In this document: piece after piece, positions 61,485-64,000 of the stretch
Layout: every line of letters begins with the position of its first letter
How positions within the stretch are numbered: position 1 is the stretch's first letter
Source: Bryum argenteum
Lineage: Eukaryota; Streptophyta; Bryopsida; Bryales; Bryaceae
Assembly: GCA_037043015.1 (NCBI GenBank)
Contig: CM073323.1
Location: forward strand, 20,922,758 to 20,986,757
DNA length: 64,000 bases
Direction of reading: 5' to 3'
Position numbers and translations under genes: made by a program
The notes under the pieces: model-generated
The model's input: only the letters and a program-made list of their open reading frames with translations
Databases searched by the model: none
Told to the model about the DNA's origin: nothing

Positions 61485-62980
61485 CAATATCACATGTTTT
61501 TGGTCCAATTTGACCCAATACCACCTGTTTCTAGTCCTTTATTTTTGATGTGTTAGATCTAGAAATAGTAATATTGATGGTGATCAAAGTTAGATGATCA
61601 AAGTTAGATCAACCTGATTTGGGCCTCACTCACCCTTACGGATTAAAAAATATTGTCTTTTCATCTTGGCAATCTTGAGTGGGGTAGCATTGCAAAGGGC
61701 ATCCTAACACTTAATAAAATCATACAATCTATATTTAGATTTATTTTTATTTTTATTTTTATTTTTTTTGTCTGAAATAAATGAATATCACGATTTTTAG
61801 TGTGGCAAGCTTTTATTATATATAAGGCATTTAGGTAGATAGCGATGCTTATTAATATATTTATATGACTTAATACATAACCGAGTGTGAGGTTATTGCT
61901 TCATTTTAGAAATGTTTGACACAATAGGTATTGCAAACCCTCCTATATCCTACTGGTAAGTGTAACAAGGTGATCGAAGAAATGCCTAATTTACAAAATG
62001 ACAATCAGAAACTAAAGTGTCCACTCAAATTCATTTGGAATTTTGTATATTACAAGTTTCTTTAATCGTTTTGGAGATATATAAATGTGGTAGAATTATT
62101 TTGAGGCTTTATAATATACTATGTGCTAGATGCCTCAAGTTAATTGACATTAACCTCTATGATGAAATTATTCTTGCATTTTCAAAAGAAATTGATACAA
62201 TCAATTTTTAAATATAGCTTCATAATTATCCTCCACCTATTCTAAGTAAGTTCTTTAGGACTACAAGAAAATATCAATGTGATGTCATTAGTGTATATAT
62301 TTTTAATCTTTTTAAATTAGAAATTTATACAAATAGTAGTTGAAAGATGGCGTAGTCAAGAAGTAGTGAAAAGGTGAAGGAGTATCATATTAAATTAATA
62401 ATATGTAAATTCTAGCAAAATTGAATAGATAAATTCCTAACTTGAATCATTATAGATAAGTGATCAATCTATACACACCCTATGCAAAGTGGTTTAATGT
62501 GCTTCAAATTTTAAGTATCCTACATCTAACTACTATCAATAAAAAAAATAACATCTCATATAACTTTAAAAGTTGTACTATAGTAGTTAAAATTCCTTAA
62601 AGTAATTAAGATTTAGTTGAACATGACATGAGCCGAAAATTTTCTACTTTACATGGACTCTTCCTTTATCTATCTATGTATGATAAAAAAAATACTTAAG
62701 ATTTAAAGAATCACGCTTGTATAATTTCATAAATATGTGTGATATAAGAGTGATTAATTATTTTGTGCAACTTTTCACAATGATTCAATTCAAGGAACTC
62801 TTCAATTCAAGGAACTTTACAAATTGTAATTTGATCAAGAAACATAAAAACAAAGTGATTTGTATAAATGAATTTTCAAAGTAGAAACAAGAATTGCCTT
62901 CATTATGTTTTGTCTCTTCTATGAACGAATATACAATCATTAAAGCCATGTGTATATGATTTCTTCAATGCGTTTGTAGT
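61485..62980. other. AT-rich intergenic DNA
   Basis: No gene recognised; very AT-rich with T-tracts near 61740-61770. Confidence 0.45.
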
Positions 62981-63751
62981 TCAATCCTCTGTCTCAACTG
63001 ACAAGCTTTTACATTTTCCACAAATTTGTTTTGTCATGCCATCGTACGACACTCTTTGTGGAAAATAACCTTCTCCAACTACATTTGGAATTTTAATAGA
63101 ACCAGGAAGAATTCTAACATCAGAAACTAGGATGCGAATTTTAGGTGGACATCCACGTTGGATGTTTGAAGCTTTTTCACTTTGCCACACTACTCTACCA
63201 ATTGCACCTGCAATATATTCTAAATAAGGGTGATAGATTTTTGGAAGTCCTGGAAAATGAACCCATAAGACGGATGCCTCTCCCGGAGGTGGACTAAAGT
63301 TGGGAGTCCAAGAGTGCAAGAACATGACATGCTCAACGGCTTGTTCTTGTTCACCCTCTTTTACGATCTTTTTTACAATACATCTTATAGGACTCAAATA
63401 GAGGGCTTTGTCGGCACCTTCTTGAGTCAAAAAAGTAATGGTGAAGTAGCCTTTATCAAGCAAGCAAACTTGATTTACTTGAATATCAGGGTTGACCTCA
63501 GGATTTACGAGGAAGGAGTTTATCCAAGCTTGAATTTCTTCAAGTGTTGGATTTTCCCCTCCAACGTGGCCAATTAGGGTTATTTTACCTAGTCGTTCCG
63601 CATCTTGTCGAAGTTGTTCAAGAATTTCAGGAGGAAAAACAACAGGAATTAGATTAGCTAAAGGATCTTCGACTTCCTTAGATGCCTGTGACGGTCGTTT
63701 TGATGAAGGTGGATTGTTTCCATCTACATCACACCCTGAAAATGTTGCCAT
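62981..63751 (-). CDS. DUF4283-type retroelement ORF (gag/ORF1-like)
   Basis: A 256-codon frame on the minus strand. Residues about 40-190 resemble the DUF4283 domain found in plant LINE-type ORF1 and related retroelement proteins: KGYFTITFLTQEGADKALYL, SWTPNFSPPPGE, LWVHFPGLPKIYHPYLEYIA, then the GYFPQRVSYDG region leading to a cysteine pair (CGKC) where that family has its zinc knuckle. No reverse transcriptase, RNase H or long terminal repeat is visible in the 250 bases left or in the flank. I take it as a fragment of an old mobile element rather than a host gene, although domestication cannot be ruled out. Confidence 0.7.
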   Translation of the reverse strand: MATFSGCDVDGNNPPSSKRPSQASKEVEDPLANLIPVVFPPEILEQLRQDAERLGKITLIGHVGGENPTLEEIQAWINSFLVNPEVNPDIQVNQVCLLDKGYFTITFLTQEGADKALYLSPIRCIVKKIVKEGEQEQAVEHVMFLHSWTPNFSPPPGEASVLWVHFPGLPKIYHPYLEYIAGAIGRVVWQSEKASNIQRGCPPKIRILVSDVRILPGSIKIPNVVGEGYFPQRVSYDGMTKQICGKCKSLSVETED

Positions 63752-64000
63752 TGATAACTCATCATTACATTGTTAATCTCTACAGTCGAGTGGCCCAAAA
63801 CTACCTCCAAATGATCCTTTGTGAAATTAGTGTGCAAAGTTTGTTCAACGCCTTATTTTGAGAATTTCAACAGTAGGATCTTGGCTAAAATTGACTAATT
63901 GATTTAGTTACCATACCCTATTTAATGCAAATCTTTAGGTTTATATAGTCAAAGTTCAAGATTTTGGAAAATCATGATTCCTATTTTGAGTCCTAATGAC
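63752..64000. other. Window end, AT-rich
   Basis: No feature recognised; possibly the 5' part of the element carrying the DUF4283 ORF. Confidence 0.4.

Overview
The window is nuclear DNA of a land plant. Five genes with spliceosomal introns can be reconstructed. Four have plant relatives: a LEUNIG_HOMOLOG-type co-repressor, a plant-type 3-dehydroquinate-synthase-like protein, a very long LEA_4 protein, and an acetoacetate-decarboxylase-like protein with a probable transit peptide. The fifth is a plastid-type coiled-coil protein I do not recognise. Short introns, intron-containing genes separated by AT-rich repeats, and the large LEA protein fit a bryophyte or another non-seed plant; the species cannot be fixed from the sequence.

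Layout: 1-26.7 kb is AT-rich repeat with no convincing host gene. It holds two copies of a ~1.4 kb block carrying minisatellites (1-1490, 13895-15300), many small transposons, and a ~2.1-2.5 kb tandemly repeated segment (20430-25070). 26.7-38.2 kb is a genic island with the acetoacetate-decarboxylase-like gene (+) and the 17-exon LUH-type gene (-). 38.2-47.2 kb is again repeat-rich. 47.2-59.8 kb is a second genic island with the coiled-coil gene (+), the DHQS-like gene (-) and the LEA gene (-). 59.8-64 kb is AT-rich and ends in a DUF4283-type retroelement ORF.

The most striking feature is a population of small non-autonomous DNA transposons. All are bounded by TTAA and have terminal inverted repeats starting CCC (core CCCYTARAACGYC or CCCCTAAAGRTCC), which is the signature of piggyBac-type elements. 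At least ten are seen: three copies of one 370-bp family, a pair of nearly identical 585/587-bp copies in inverted orientation, a 746-bp copy whose TTAA holds the stop codon of a host gene, a long foldback form, two nested insertions (one inside the TTAA of another element's own terminal repeat), and an 82-bp minimal form. No transposase is encoded in the window.

The genes do not form one pathway. They are single-copy-looking host genes: transcriptional co-repression (LUH), a plastid-type metabolic protein (DHQS-like), desiccation protection (LEA) and two plastid-type proteins. All reconstructed exon sets keep frame throughout.
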